Positions 1 through 8,871 of a DNA stretch of 41,274 nucleotides are shown here, piece by piece (position 1 is the stretch's first letter; each line of letters begins with the position of its first letter). This stretch comes from Spirochaetia bacterium (lineage in GTDB: Bacteria; Spirochaetota; Spirochaetia; Treponematales; Breznakiellaceae), in the NCBI GenBank assembly GCA_026002025.1, contig BOAU01000008.1, positions 1-41,274 of the forward strand, written 5' to 3'. The notes under the pieces are model-generated. The model did not search any database. It saw only the letters and a list, made by a program, of their open reading frames with translations, and had not been told where the DNA came from. The position numbers were made by a program, and so were the translations under genes.

Positions 1-338
1 CGATCTCCCTTGAAACGCCGGTTGGCGGCGATGAAGCCGAAGCCGCGTCCCTGCTTGATTTTACCCAGGACAAAACGGTCCCTGATCCGGCGGATACGGC
101 GATTACTACCCTTCTTCGGGAAGACATTCGTGCCGCCCTCTCCACCCTTCCTGAGCGGGAGGCGCGGGTGTTGGAACTGCGTTTTGGACTGATTGATGGC
201 TGCCCCCTGACCCTGGCAGAAGTCGGGAAGCGTGAAGGGGTAAGCAGGGAACGGATACGGCAGATTGAGGGAATGGGCTTGCGGCATCTTCGGCACCCCA
301 AGCGGAGCCAAAGATTGAAGGCGTATCTGGAAGGCTAG
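1..338 (+). CDS. rpoD: RNA polymerase sigma-70 factor RpoD, C-terminal part (cut by window edge)
   Basis: The open frame enters from the left edge (codons in phase with base 3) and stops at TAG 336-338, so only about 111 residues are visible. They match regions 3.2 to 4.2 of a primary sigma factor. An SLETPVG segment comes first, then a DKTVPDP linker, then LPEREARVLELRFGL (region 4.1). The helix-turn-helix follows as LTLAEVGKREGVSRERIRQIE, which reads the -35 element. The C-terminal end is LRHLRHPKRSQRLKAYLEG. The family's usual QIEAKALRKLRHP is here QIEGMGLRHLRHP, a mild departure just behind the recognition helix. The next gene starts 10 bases later, with its ribosome site touching the rpoD stop, so the two are probably co-transcribed. 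An alternative sigma factor of the same class is possible but less likely given the ending. Confidence 0.9.
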   Translation, partial: ISLETPVGGDEAEAASLLDFTQDKTVPDPADTAITTLLREDIRAALSTLPEREARVLELRFGLIDGCPLTLAEVGKREGVSRERIRQIEGMGLRHLRHPKRSQRLKAYLEG

Positions 339-348
339 GAGGAATACA

Positions 349-2028
349 ATGGATCTCTTACACAATTTGAATCAGATTAAGCAGCTCGTGGAACAGCACG
401 GACTGTGCCATGAATTTTGGAAAGAGGCGCAGGAGCATTTTGTCGCCGTCGATAATGTGTTAAAAGTGACCCCCGATCAGGCCCTGTTGTTTGCGCTGCT
501 TTTAGAGAATTCGGGGACAGGAGACGCAACCCTGAGAGGTCTTGCCAAAGCCTTACGCTGCGGCAAGATAGAAGCCCTGCGGTACACGGGCGATCTTGAA
601 GCCCTTGAGCTCAAACATCTTATCGTCTCCCATGATGTTGACGACGACGATATTTTTTGTTCCCGGCCCTCGTTCCTCAGAAAACGCCAGGGGCAGGACT
701 GCTGCGCCTGGTCCGTTCCCGGTGATGTTATCAGGGCGCTCAAAGCCGGAAAGGAATACCATTACACCATTTACCGCGGCCTCTCTCCCGAAGAATTCTA
801 TACCGCGGCGGACCATATTCTTCGCGCCCATCGCAGAAGGGAATTAAACAGCAAACAGTTTTTTGACGAGATCAAATACCTCTTCGGCGGCAATCCGGAT
901 ATTCTGTTTGTGAAAAAAATTAAGTCAGGCAGTCTTACCTTCAGGAACAGCATGGTGCTCCTCGATTTCTGCGCAACCCTGGTGGAACAGGATAAAGAAT
1001 CGCAGAAATTTTCCGATATCCGGTATCTTTTTGGCCGGAGCGGCAGCCAGGATGCAAAACGCGATTTTATAAAAGGCGAAAACGATCTTTTCACCTCCGC
1101 TCTGCTTGAGCATGTCTGCGACAACGGTTTGGCCGATACCACCGAATACCGTCTTACCAATGAGGCCATAGACAGCCTTTTAGACGATGTCGATATAAAA
1201 GAAAAGAAAGACATCAAGGGAAACAATATCATCCGCGCCGACAGCCTTGCGGAAAAACAGCTCTACTATCCGCCAAAGGTGGGCGTTCAAATTGATGAAC
1301 TGGGCCGCCTGTTACAGGAAGATCATTTTTCTTCCATCGTGAAGCGCCTGCGGGAAAGCAAAATGAAAACCGGCTTTGCCTGCCTTTTTTCCGGCCCCCC
1401 CGGAACCGGCAAAACCGAAACCGCCTACCAGATCGCCCGGACCACGGGGCGGGACATTTTCTTTGTGGACATCAGCGAGACCAAAAGCATGTGGTTTGGC
1501 GAGAGCGAAAAAAAGATAAAGGCCCTTTTTACCCGCTACAATGCTATGGTCAAACATGCGGATCGCGCGCCGATACTGCTCTTTAACGAAGCGGACGCGG
1601 TCCTCGGAAAACGTCAGGAACTCGGCAGTGAACGGCGCGGCCCCGGTCAAACAGAAAACACCATACAGAACATTCTGCTGCAGGAGATAGAAAATCTGGA
1701 CGGGGGCATTCTCATCGCCACCACCAACATGGCGGCTAACTTTGACGCAGCCTTTGAGCGGCGCTTCCTGTATAAAATCACCTTCGAGAAACCCGATCTT
1801 GAAGCCAAAGCCGCAATCTTCAAAAGCAAGCTGCCGCAGGTTGATATGGATATGAGCGCCCTTGCCGGCCGCTTTGATTTATCCGGCGGCCAGATAGAGA
1901 ATGTGGCCCGTAAAGCCGCCGTAGCGAGCCTTATCCGGGGGAACCCCCTTTCCGCCATGGACATTACCGCCCTGTGCGAGGAAGAACTGCCCGGTAAGGA
2001 GACGCGCCGCATAGGGTTTGGGGTATAG
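349..2028 (+). CDS. AAA+ ATPase with N-terminal winged-helix-like region
   Basis: A 559-residue protein with an AAA+ ATPase domain in its C-terminal 40 percent. Walker A is GPPGTGKTE near residue 350. The Walker B strand near 407-415 is ILLFNEADA, with Asn where the usual Asp stands. Sensor 1 is ATTNMAANFD, followed by the arginine-finger stretch FERRF. A GESEKKIKALF segment between them resembles the Vps4/FtsH-like substrate-pore region. The first 330 residues are alpha-helical and include a segment near 45-90 (TLRGLAKALRC, then LKHLIV) that could be a winged helix. Ribosome site AGGAGGA lies at 337-343, overlapping the rpoD stop, and fixes the start. The protein probably remodels or unfolds a partner, but neither substrate nor pathway is visible. 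It is followed by a 138-base gap with a weak hairpin and a promoter for the next operon. Confidence 0.85.
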   Translation: MDLLHNLNQIKQLVEQHGLCHEFWKEAQEHFVAVDNVLKVTPDQALLFALLLENSGTGDATLRGLAKALRCGKIEALRYTGDLEALELKHLIVSHDVDDDDIFCSRPSFLRKRQGQDCCAWSVPGDVIRALKAGKEYHYTIYRGLSPEEFYTAADHILRAHRRRELNSKQFFDEIKYLFGGNPDILFVKKIKSGSLTFRNSMVLLDFCATLVEQDKESQKFSDIRYLFGRSGSQDAKRDFIKGENDLFTSALLEHVCDNGLADTTEYRLTNEAIDSLLDDVDIKEKKDIKGNNIIRADSLAEKQLYYPPKVGVQIDELGRLLQEDHFSSIVKRLRESKMKTGFACLFSGPPGTGKTETAYQIARTTGRDIFFVDISETKSMWFGESEKKIKALFTRYNAMVKHADRAPILLFNEADAVLGKRQELGSERRGPGQTENTIQNILLQEIENLDGGILIATTNMAANFDAAFERRFLYKITFEKPDLEAKAAIFKSKLPQVDMDMSALAGRFDLSGGQIENVARKAAVASLIRGNPLSAMDITALCEEELPGKETRRIGFGV

Positions 2029-2053
2029 TACCTTTCTAGTCAGGGATTCTGTT

Positions 2054-2077
2054 TGCCCGGTTTATGGACGCCGGGCA
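2054..2077 (+). terminator. Weak hairpin after the AAA+ gene
   Basis: TGCCCGG at 2054-2060 pairs with CCGGGCA at 2071-2077 around a 10-base loop. No run of T follows, so this is a poor intrinsic terminator. It could act with Rho or simply mark the operon boundary. Confidence 0.35.
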
Positions 2078-2131
2078 TATCAATTTCCATTTGGGCGAAT
2101 TCTTCAATGGCGTAAAATAGTACCACCACCG

Positions 2132-2159
2132 TTGAAAGAAACTACAAAATCATTATAGT
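2132..2159 (+). promoter_or_regulatory. Candidate sigma-70 promoter for the AddB/AddA-like operon
   Basis: TTGAAA (2132-2137), a 16-base spacer, then TATAGT (2154-2159). Predicted transcription start is near 2166, immediately before the ATG at 2167, so the leader would be almost absent. A GAGG at 2161-2164 is too close to the ATG to be a normal ribosome site. Confidence 0.5.
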
Positions 2160-2166
2160 AGAGGCC

Positions 2167-4776
2167 ATGCATATAACATTCGGCTTGAATCAAAATAATG
2201 CGGATTGGTCAGAAAAGCGGGCAGCGGCAGGTGAAATTCACCTTGGCCCCGAACGGATGCTGTCTTTCCTGCAAACAAGGCTTGGACTGGGCGGTAACGA
2301 CGAAGCTGCCGTGGTGCGTATTGACCACTACCGAAAGCGGTTGGCGGCGGTACTTGCTGTATCTTCCGGTGATAGGTGGTTTCAGAAATCCTTTGAACTT
2401 GATCCGTGGTCTACCGCCAGGCAGCTTTTGAGTTGGCGGGATGAGTTGATTCTTGCCGGGTGGAACAAACAGCCACTGCCTGCCGCTCAATCAAAACGCT
2501 TAGCCGCATTATCGGCCATTGAGGGCAGAACGGAACCTTTGGCTCAAGGGTTCGCGGATAAATTACGTGAAGTGTTGGATGAGCTTGATTATCTCGATGC
2601 TTCTTGTATTCAATCTATCCGGTTGGCCGAACCACTGGAATTGCTTCCCCATCTCTGGCAGCTTGTTTTCAAAAAACTCGGTGAAATCGGTGTGCCAATA
2701 GAGGCGCCGCAGCCCCAGGCTCCGGTTACCCTTTCGGATAAGTCTCTTGTCTTGTTGGAGGCCGATACTGAATGGGAAGCCGCAGAAGCGCTCGCCATGT
2801 GGTTAGCTGCGGACAAAGATGCAAACAAAAAAGTGAACATGATTGTTCCCGATGCATCCGGTGTATTGGGGACGGCGCTGCATCGGTTAGGTCTTCCGCG
2901 AACCGGCAGCAGCGAATCATCAAAATGGCGGGCGCATTTGCAGATACTCCCCCTGGTGTTTGCCAACGCATGGCAGCCGGTTGAACTTGACGCATTGGTA
3001 GCTCTTTTAACCCTCCCAAACAGCCCGGTTCCATCATTGGTTCGATACTGGCTTCTGCGGGCATTGAAAAATGAAGCGGGAATCAAAGGTGAGGAATGGA
3101 ATAAGGCGCTGGAAGAAATCGCAAAACAACTTTCTGCACCAAAAGACCCAGCGTATAAAGCGAAAACAGAAAAAGAAATTGACGAAATACTTAAAACGAT
3201 TGACGATATGCTGGTTAGCGGCCGTTGCCCTTCTCAGGGTATGAGCGAAGATGCAATCATTAAACGCTGCAACTGGATAATCAACAGTTTTATGCTGCAA
3301 AGTGAAGACAATGATTTCCTCAATGCACCAATCGGACAGGCCTGGACATTGAAAAAACTGGCCGCCGGGCGCGGAACAATAGGGCGGGTCGAGTTGGATC
3401 GAATGATCGATTTAGTGGTGGCTGAGGAATCATTGGAAGTCAAAGCGGAGGCTGCTCCGTGGACGGTATCAACCCACCCCGGAGGCGTGACCGCTTCGCG
3501 TCCGGTTCTTGTCTGGTGGAACTTTATCAATCAAAGCGCACCCGCAGCAACGTATTGGAATCCTGCGGAACGAGCAGCATTACGCGAAGCCGGTATATTC
3601 CTGGACGAGAGCGGTATGGCGCAGAAGCGTGAAGTTTTTGCATGGAAAAATGCCCTTCTAAAAGCACAGGAAAGGGTCATCCTGGTTCGCCAAAAAAAGC
3701 TGCGCGGCGAGGATACTGCCCGGCATCCCTTATGGGATATGATCATGGCATCCACCAAGAAGGAGTTGGGTGAAGAAACAGCAGAAAAATTTATTCGAAC
3801 CGTTGCGGATGTATTCTTTAGTCAGGAGAAATGGGAACTGTCAGGCAGGGCGGGTAAGACAATAGAAGCGCCGCTGTTTGAATTACCGCAGGGTCAGAAT
3901 GAATACCGTATCCCGGAGAAGCGAGTGAAGGTGGAGAAGACCTCTTACAGTGATATGAACACCCTTATCGGCTGCCCCTTAAAGTGGGTAATGGAAAAGG
4001 TAGTCAAAATTTGGCCTGCCGATGCCGCTTCTATTCCCGACATATATCAAAGCATTGGAACATTGTGTCATCGTATTATCCAGGACATTTTTGTACATTC
4101 CAAACAGTCCCGGACTCCTCCCGAGGCCCGCAAAGAGGCTGAAGGGCTTTTCGACGAAAAAGTCGAATCCATGGTTGTTGAGCTGTGTGCGGAGGGTAAG
4201 AAAATTGAACGGGCACGTTACCGGCACGACATCGGCAGGGCTGTGTCTGGTCTTGGTGAATTGTTGGAGAAAGAAAAATTCAAAGCTGAGGAAGCTGAAG
4301 CTGAATTATCAAGTCATCTTGGCGAAGTGCCTTTTAGGGGCTTTGTGGATCTGCTCCTCCGGGACAAAGAGAATAATCCCGTGGTGATTGATTTGAAATG
4401 GACACGGTCGGCGGATAAATACCGACGCCAGGAAATTGAAAAAAAACGTGATTTGCAGTTGGCATCCTACGCCTGGCTTATTGAAGGGAAACAACCCGGG
4501 GCAAAAGTTAATGCCGGTTATTTTCTCATGCCCAGCAATAGTTGGCTGCAGGATACTCAGGAAAACCTGCGGCAGGTTTTTGCAAACGCAACAAACACAT
4601 GGCAAAAGGAATTGGAAAAATTGTCCCGGGGCATTGTTGCGAAGGGACATGATAAGGATGAAGAAGAAGACGAAAATGATGATGAAACCTCCGCTGAAAC
4701 TTTCAAACTAACTGCGCCGTGCAACCTTTGCCAGTATGAGGGTTTGTGTAAAATGGACGAGGGAGATGCACAATGA
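2167..4776 (+). CDS. addB: AddB-like PD-(D/E)XK exonuclease subunit
   Basis: An 869-residue protein that pairs with the AddA-like helicase encoded next. Its C-terminal third carries a RecB-type PD-(D/E)XK nuclease: GFVDLLL near residue 725, VVIDLKW near 740, and the QLASYAWL helix after it. One cysteine in CPLKW near 602 and three in CNLCQYEGLC near 851-860 match the four-cysteine 4Fe-4S staple of AddB nucleases. The N-terminal half is a degenerate helicase-like region. No Walker A motif is visible at the N-terminus, unlike Bacillus AddB, and at 869 residues the protein is shorter than typical AddB (about 1150). The established role of the family is processing double-strand DNA ends for recombination and degrading foreign linear DNA. 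The stop overlaps the next start as ATGA (4773-4776), implying translational coupling. Confidence 0.8.
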   Translation: MHITFGLNQNNADWSEKRAAAGEIHLGPERMLSFLQTRLGLGGNDEAAVVRIDHYRKRLAAVLAVSSGDRWFQKSFELDPWSTARQLLSWRDELILAGWNKQPLPAAQSKRLAALSAIEGRTEPLAQGFADKLREVLDELDYLDASCIQSIRLAEPLELLPHLWQLVFKKLGEIGVPIEAPQPQAPVTLSDKSLVLLEADTEWEAAEALAMWLAADKDANKKVNMIVPDASGVLGTALHRLGLPRTGSSESSKWRAHLQILPLVFANAWQPVELDALVALLTLPNSPVPSLVRYWLLRALKNEAGIKGEEWNKALEEIAKQLSAPKDPAYKAKTEKEIDEILKTIDDMLVSGRCPSQGMSEDAIIKRCNWIINSFMLQSEDNDFLNAPIGQAWTLKKLAAGRGTIGRVELDRMIDLVVAEESLEVKAEAAPWTVSTHPGGVTASRPVLVWWNFINQSAPAATYWNPAERAALREAGIFLDESGMAQKREVFAWKNALLKAQERVILVRQKKLRGEDTARHPLWDMIMASTKKELGEETAEKFIRTVADVFFSQEKWELSGRAGKTIEAPLFELPQGQNEYRIPEKRVKVEKTSYSDMNTLIGCPLKWVMEKVVKIWPADAASIPDIYQSIGTLCHRIIQDIFVHSKQSRTPPEARKEAEGLFDEKVESMVVELCAEGKKIERARYRHDIGRAVSGLGELLEKEKFKAEEAEAELSSHLGEVPFRGFVDLLLRDKENNPVVIDLKWTRSADKYRRQEIEKKRDLQLASYAWLIEGKQPGAKVNAGYFLMPSNSWLQDTQENLRQVFANATNTWQKELEKLSRGIVAKGHDKDEEEDENDDETSAETFKLTAPCNLCQYEGLCKMDEGDAQ

Positions 4777-7700
4777 GCACTATCAATATTATTAACGCCA
4801 GCGCCGGTTCCGGAAAAACGTACCGGCTTACCGAATTGGCCGGTGAAAATGTTGTCAAAGGCATCAGCGCGGATCGCCTTTTTGCCACAACCTTTACAAA
4901 AAAAGCGGCGGCAGAGTTGGTGGAACGTCTGCGCCAGCGTCTTTTATCTGACGATAAGGGCGATGAGGTAAATTTATTATCCGATGGATTTGTCGGCACC
5001 GTAAATAGTGTGTGCGCCCGGCTGCTCACCGAATACGCCATTGACGCCGGTTTATCTCCCGCACTTGACGTTATACCGGAAGAGGACACGGGAAAAATCT
5101 TTAACATGGCGGTAGAAGAAGCCATCGGCGAATATGCAGGCAAGATAGAACCGGCTGCCCGGCGGCTAAGCCGGCAGGGCGGCGGCGGGAAATTTACCCG
5201 CCAGCCTGATTGGCGTGATGATGTAAAGGATGTAGCCAGGATGGCCCGGGATAACCGTTTGGATTCCCGTGCCATTGAACTGAGCGCCAAAAAATCATGG
5301 GAATCTTTTCGCACCCTGTTGGGAAACGATACCATTCAATGCGATACAATGACCTTGGTACAGGCTATTCAATCGGCGATTGATACACTTGCTGAATTAG
5401 CAAATCCGACAAAAGGCTCGCAAAATACATTGGATACGCTGAGAGACATTCAAAACAGCGCTTCTGATCCTGATAGACTGCCCTGGAGTACCTGGGCAAA
5501 GCTTGCAAAGTTGGCGCCGCCAAAGGATGGCAAAGACGCGGTAGCTGAAGTTCAGGTATTGGCCGGCGGCTGGTTAAAAAATAGCCGCTTCCATGATGAT
5601 GTCAAAACGATGATTGATGGGGTCTTTTCCAGCGCCGCCCTGGCGGTTGAACATTATCAGAACTACAAAAAACAACATGGCTTAATGGATTTTACCGATC
5701 AGGAATCCGGTGTGGTGGATTTATTTGAAGGTACAGAAAGCGAGTTTTTCCGGGATTCCCTGAAAAACCGGCTGTCATTATTATTGGTCGATGAATTTCA
5801 GGATACCAGCCCTATTCAACTGGCAATTTTTCTTGAACTTAACCAATTATGCGGCAACTCCTATTGGGTAGGTGATCCGAAACAATCTATTTATGCATTC
5901 CGGGGCTCGGACCCCGTTTTAATGAATGTTGCTGCGGAACATTTTAGCAAAGATGCGGATCCCAAACTCAACAAACCCCTGTCGGACTCATGGCGTTCAC
6001 GCAGGCTGCTTGTTGATTTTTCAAACGCGGTCTTCAAAAATGTGTTTCATGAAATGCCGGAAAACAAGGTTACGCTGAATATTCCGCCGGACCGTAAAAA
6101 AGATGCCGAAGGCGGGGATATCGAAGCCTGGCTTTTGGATGCAAAAAATAAACCGGATACCGCCGTGCGTCTTGCAAGCGCAATTCAAACGCTTTTAAGC
6201 GGAGAAGATATCAAACCCGCAAGCATCGCCGTTCTGTGCCGCACAAATAGTGATTGTGTTGAAGTTGCAGCCGCCCTGGAGAGTATTGGGATCCGCGCAT
6301 CGACGGCCCGCGGTTCACTCATACGCACACCGGTTTGCCGTTTAGTTTTGGCGGCGGCGCGTTATCTTGCGGACAAAAAAGATACCCTTGCGATGATTGA
6401 AGTGATTAACTTTTTGCCAAATCATGCGGATTACAAAGACTGGCTTGCAAAGCTGGTGAATGATCGGGACGCTTACCTGGATGAATTAAAGGAAAAACCG
6501 GTATTCAAAAGGTTGGATGCCCGGCGTGACGAATTGCGCCGCTTAACTCCCCTGGAAGTGCTTGAGTATGCCATTGATGCCTCAGGTGTATTGGAAGCGG
6601 CGGCGTCCTGGCCGAACACCCCATTGGCCCTGGCAAACCTTGATAAATTGCGTCTTACCTGTGTGCAATATCTGGATTTGTGCAGGGCACGGCATGATTC
6701 CGGCAGCCTCTCAGGATATTTGTCGTACTTACATGAGAATGATATTAAAGAAGCAGAAGGGGCTGATGACCAGGCTGTTCAAGTACTCACCTATCATAAA
6801 GCCAAAGGGCTGGAATGGAAGGTGGTCATTCTCTTTAACCTTGACGCCGGTCAGAAAGGCAGTGCATTCAATCTCTCTGCAAAAACAGAAGGAGCATTTG
6901 ATCCGCAGCATCCGCTGAATAACCGGATGCTCCATTTCTGGCCCGATCCCCTGCCGGGAAATCAAACGTCCGATGAGTTGAATGCCCTGCTTGAAAATTG
7001 TCCTGAACAAAAAGAAGCAATAGACCGGGAGATTAAAGAACGGCAGCGCCTTTTATATGTGGGCTTCACCAGGGCCCGGGACAAGTTAATTTTTGCGGTT
7101 CGGCGAAAAACGACAAACGCCGGCGCCAGTCTGGGGACTGCGTGGCTTGATGAATTAACTGATGCCGCCCATGAACCACTCATCACCCTGCCGGATCTAA
7201 CTATTGGAGGAACACAATTCCCCATAACAGTCAGGGAATATACCGAAGAAACGAAAAACCTACCGTTGAAACCGCCGCAGAATAGTAAACGCCGTCCCAT
7301 AGTCCCTGCGGACCTGCCAATGTATCCGCTGTTCCGATACTCGCCAAGTGCTTTGGAAGGGGAAACAGAAGGGCTGTCTAAAATTACGGTGAGTGAAGTG
7401 TGCAATTTAGGGCATCGAATCGCCGTTAAAGGGACACCGGATTACAACTATCTGGGAGACGCGGTTCACAACTTTCTTGCCCTGGCGCAAGGAAAACGAA
7501 ACTCAACCGAATGGCAAAATGCGGCGCAGCGGCTATTGGAACGGTATGGTGTTCTGCCGGTGATGCATCCCGCCGACATGATTGAAATACATAAACGATT
7601 AACACAATTTGTAGCAGATAAATATCCGGGAGCAAAGGTTCGCCGCGAATGGCCGGTCAGCCTTCGTGAAAGCGACAATCGCCTTATGCAGGGCTTTATT

Positions 7701-7928
7701 GATATGCTGCTTGAATTGGACGACGGCTTTGTGATTATTGATCACAAGACCTTTCCCGGCGCTCACGCCGAGGAACGTGCACGGGAATATGCCCCCCAGC
7801 TTGCGGCTTACCGCCGTGCGGTTGAGGCTGCGGCTGTGGAAAGTGGGATGGGGAAGAAAGTGCTTGCTGCGTTGATACACATGCCGGTTGTCGGGAAGAT
7901 ATATGAGGTGGGAGGGGGAATGATATGA
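4773..7928 (+). CDS. addA: AddA-like UvrD/RecB helicase-nuclease
   Basis: A 1051-residue superfamily 1A helicase with a C-terminal nuclease. Walker A is NASAGSGKTYRL at residues 8-19. Motif Ia is TTFTKKAAAEL, motif II LLVDEFQDTSP, motif III WVGDPKQSIYAFRG, motif V VLTYHKAKGLEW and motif VI LLYVGFTRARDKL. The C-terminus has a PD-(D/E)XK nuclease: HNFLALAQ, GFIDMLLEL and VIIDHKT, followed by QLAAYRRAVE. This is the layout of AddA/RexA, the motor and one-strand nuclease of the AddAB end-processing enzyme. Start and stop both form 4-base ATGA overlaps with neighbours, so AddB-like, AddA-like and the following TPR gene are one coupled operon. The partner's reduced size suggests a divergent AddAB branch. 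Confidence 0.88.
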   Translation: MSTINIINASAGSGKTYRLTELAGENVVKGISADRLFATTFTKKAAAELVERLRQRLLSDDKGDEVNLLSDGFVGTVNSVCARLLTEYAIDAGLSPALDVIPEEDTGKIFNMAVEEAIGEYAGKIEPAARRLSRQGGGGKFTRQPDWRDDVKDVARMARDNRLDSRAIELSAKKSWESFRTLLGNDTIQCDTMTLVQAIQSAIDTLAELANPTKGSQNTLDTLRDIQNSASDPDRLPWSTWAKLAKLAPPKDGKDAVAEVQVLAGGWLKNSRFHDDVKTMIDGVFSSAALAVEHYQNYKKQHGLMDFTDQESGVVDLFEGTESEFFRDSLKNRLSLLLVDEFQDTSPIQLAIFLELNQLCGNSYWVGDPKQSIYAFRGSDPVLMNVAAEHFSKDADPKLNKPLSDSWRSRRLLVDFSNAVFKNVFHEMPENKVTLNIPPDRKKDAEGGDIEAWLLDAKNKPDTAVRLASAIQTLLSGEDIKPASIAVLCRTNSDCVEVAAALESIGIRASTARGSLIRTPVCRLVLAAARYLADKKDTLAMIEVINFLPNHADYKDWLAKLVNDRDAYLDELKEKPVFKRLDARRDELRRLTPLEVLEYAIDASGVLEAAASWPNTPLALANLDKLRLTCVQYLDLCRARHDSGSLSGYLSYLHENDIKEAEGADDQAVQVLTYHKAKGLEWKVVILFNLDAGQKGSAFNLSAKTEGAFDPQHPLNNRMLHFWPDPLPGNQTSDELNALLENCPEQKEAIDREIKERQRLLYVGFTRARDKLIFAVRRKTTNAGASLGTAWLDELTDAAHEPLITLPDLTIGGTQFPITVREYTEETKNLPLKPPQNSKRRPIVPADLPMYPLFRYSPSALEGETEGLSKITVSEVCNLGHRIAVKGTPDYNYLGDAVHNFLALAQGKRNSTEWQNAAQRLLERYGVLPVMHPADMIEIHKRLTQFVADKYPGAKVRREWPVSLRESDNRLMQGFIDMLLELDDGFVIIDHKTFPGAHAEERAREYAPQLAAYRRAVEAAAVESGMGKKVLAALIHMPVVGKIYEVGGGMI

Positions 7929-8560
7929 AAGATGACAGTTATTATTTCGAACGGGGCAGAGCCTATACGAATAATAAAGACTATGACAGAGCCATTACGG
8001 ATTATGATCTGGCAATCAAGCTTAAACCGAATGATGCCAGGTATTATTTCGAACGCAGCAGAGCTTATTCCGGTAAGGAAGACTGTGATAGAGCCATGGC
8101 CGATTTTACCAGGGCGCTCAAGCTTGATTCCGGTGATATAAGTCTTTATTTTAAATACGATGACCGGGCCATAGTGGACTATACCCGGATGATTTTGTTT
8201 AAGCCAGATGGGGCTTATCATTATTTTGAACGGGGCGGCGTTTATTTTTTCAAACAAGACTATGACAGAGCTATAGCGGACTTTACCCAGGCAATCAAAC
8301 TTAAGCCGAATGAGGCATGGTATTATTTATGGCGCGGCGCCGCTTATGCCGACAAAGGAGACTATGATAAGGCCATAGCAGATTTTACCCAGGCAATCAC
8401 GTTTAAGCCGGATGACGCCGGGTTTTATTATTTCTATCGCGGCAAGAATTATAAAGTGATAGGAAAAAAAGATTTGGCAAAAAAGGATTTCGAAATAGCC
8501 CTTGAGCTTGATCCCAACAATAAAGATGCATTAGCGGGCTTAAGAGAGGTTAATACGTAG
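7925..8560 (+). CDS. TPR-repeat protein (short)
   Basis: A 211-residue protein made almost wholly of tetratricopeptide repeats with no signal peptide. Units follow the pattern YYFERG-AY---KDYDRAIADFTQAIKLKPN; five are full length. The third unit (around residues 72-96, KYDDRAIVDYTRMILFKPDG) has lost its first helix, so the superhelix is locally shortened. TPR arrays bind other proteins, but no partner can be named. The start overlaps the stop of the helicase gene as ATGA, with GGAGGGGG just upstream, so it is translated with the AddAB-like pair. Its repeats resemble those of the longer TPR protein at 12396, pointing to a common origin. It may be a late addition to the operon rather than an AddAB subunit. 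Confidence 0.85.
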   Translation: MKDDSYYFERGRAYTNNKDYDRAITDYDLAIKLKPNDARYYFERSRAYSGKEDCDRAMADFTRALKLDSGDISLYFKYDDRAIVDYTRMILFKPDGAYHYFERGGVYFFKQDYDRAIADFTQAIKLKPNEAWYYLWRGAAYADKGDYDKAIADFTQAITFKPDDAGFYYFYRGKNYKVIGKKDLAKKDFEIALELDPNNKDALAGLREVNT

Positions 8561-8624
8561 GGAGCTTGTTCGTTTTCTGTTTTGTCGAGGTACTGGCTGG
8601 GACGCTCCGATGAGATTGCAAAAA

Positions 8625-8808
8625 ACAGGGGGGGGTATAGTTTTTTGGTGATAGTCGGAAATAGGGTTGACGGATGGGTTGATGCGGACTTTAAGCCAAA
8701 TATTGAGCCAAATTTAGGGGTAAAAGGGTATTTTCTAGCCCTATGTGTACATCTTTGGCGTTCATCAACTCTTTTTCCGACTATCACCACTTTTTTATAC
8801 ACCCTATA
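8625..8808. repeat. Long imperfect inverted repeat (MITE-like or structured element)
   Basis: Arms at 8647-8670 and 8765-8788 match in 22 of 24 positions, core GGTGATAGTCGGAAA. Similarity fades outward through GGGGGTATA on the left and TATACACCC on the right. The ~95-base centre holds two GGGTTGA(T/C)G-like pieces. No transposase is encoded. The element sits exactly between the AddAB-like operon and the McrBC promoter, in an otherwise gene-free 311-base gap. A 75-residue ORF crossing it looks spurious. Confidence 0.6.
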
Positions 8809-8824
8809 GTTCAAAGCCGTTGGC

Positions 8825-8853
8825 TTGACAAAAATGTAGGGAAGTAGTTATAT
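8825..8853 (+). promoter_or_regulatory. Sigma-70 promoter for mcrBC
   Basis: A perfect TTGACA at 8825-8830, a 17-base spacer, then TTATAT at 8848-8853 (the alternative TATACT at 8851 gives a 20-base spacer). Predicted start near 8860. The ribosome site AAGGAAGG (8858-8865) would then lie at the very 5' end of the mRNA, giving a leader of about 12 bases. Confidence 0.65.
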
Positions 8854-8871
8854 ACTCAAGGAAGGAAAAAT

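Noticed and set aside
8625..8808. Integron attC site
   Set aside because: Arms lack recognisable GTTRRRY/RYYYAAC core sites and no integrase or other attC-like site was seen.
8582..8809. 75-residue ORF
   Set aside because: It lies in the long inverted repeat, with a weak ribosome site and no recognised similarity.
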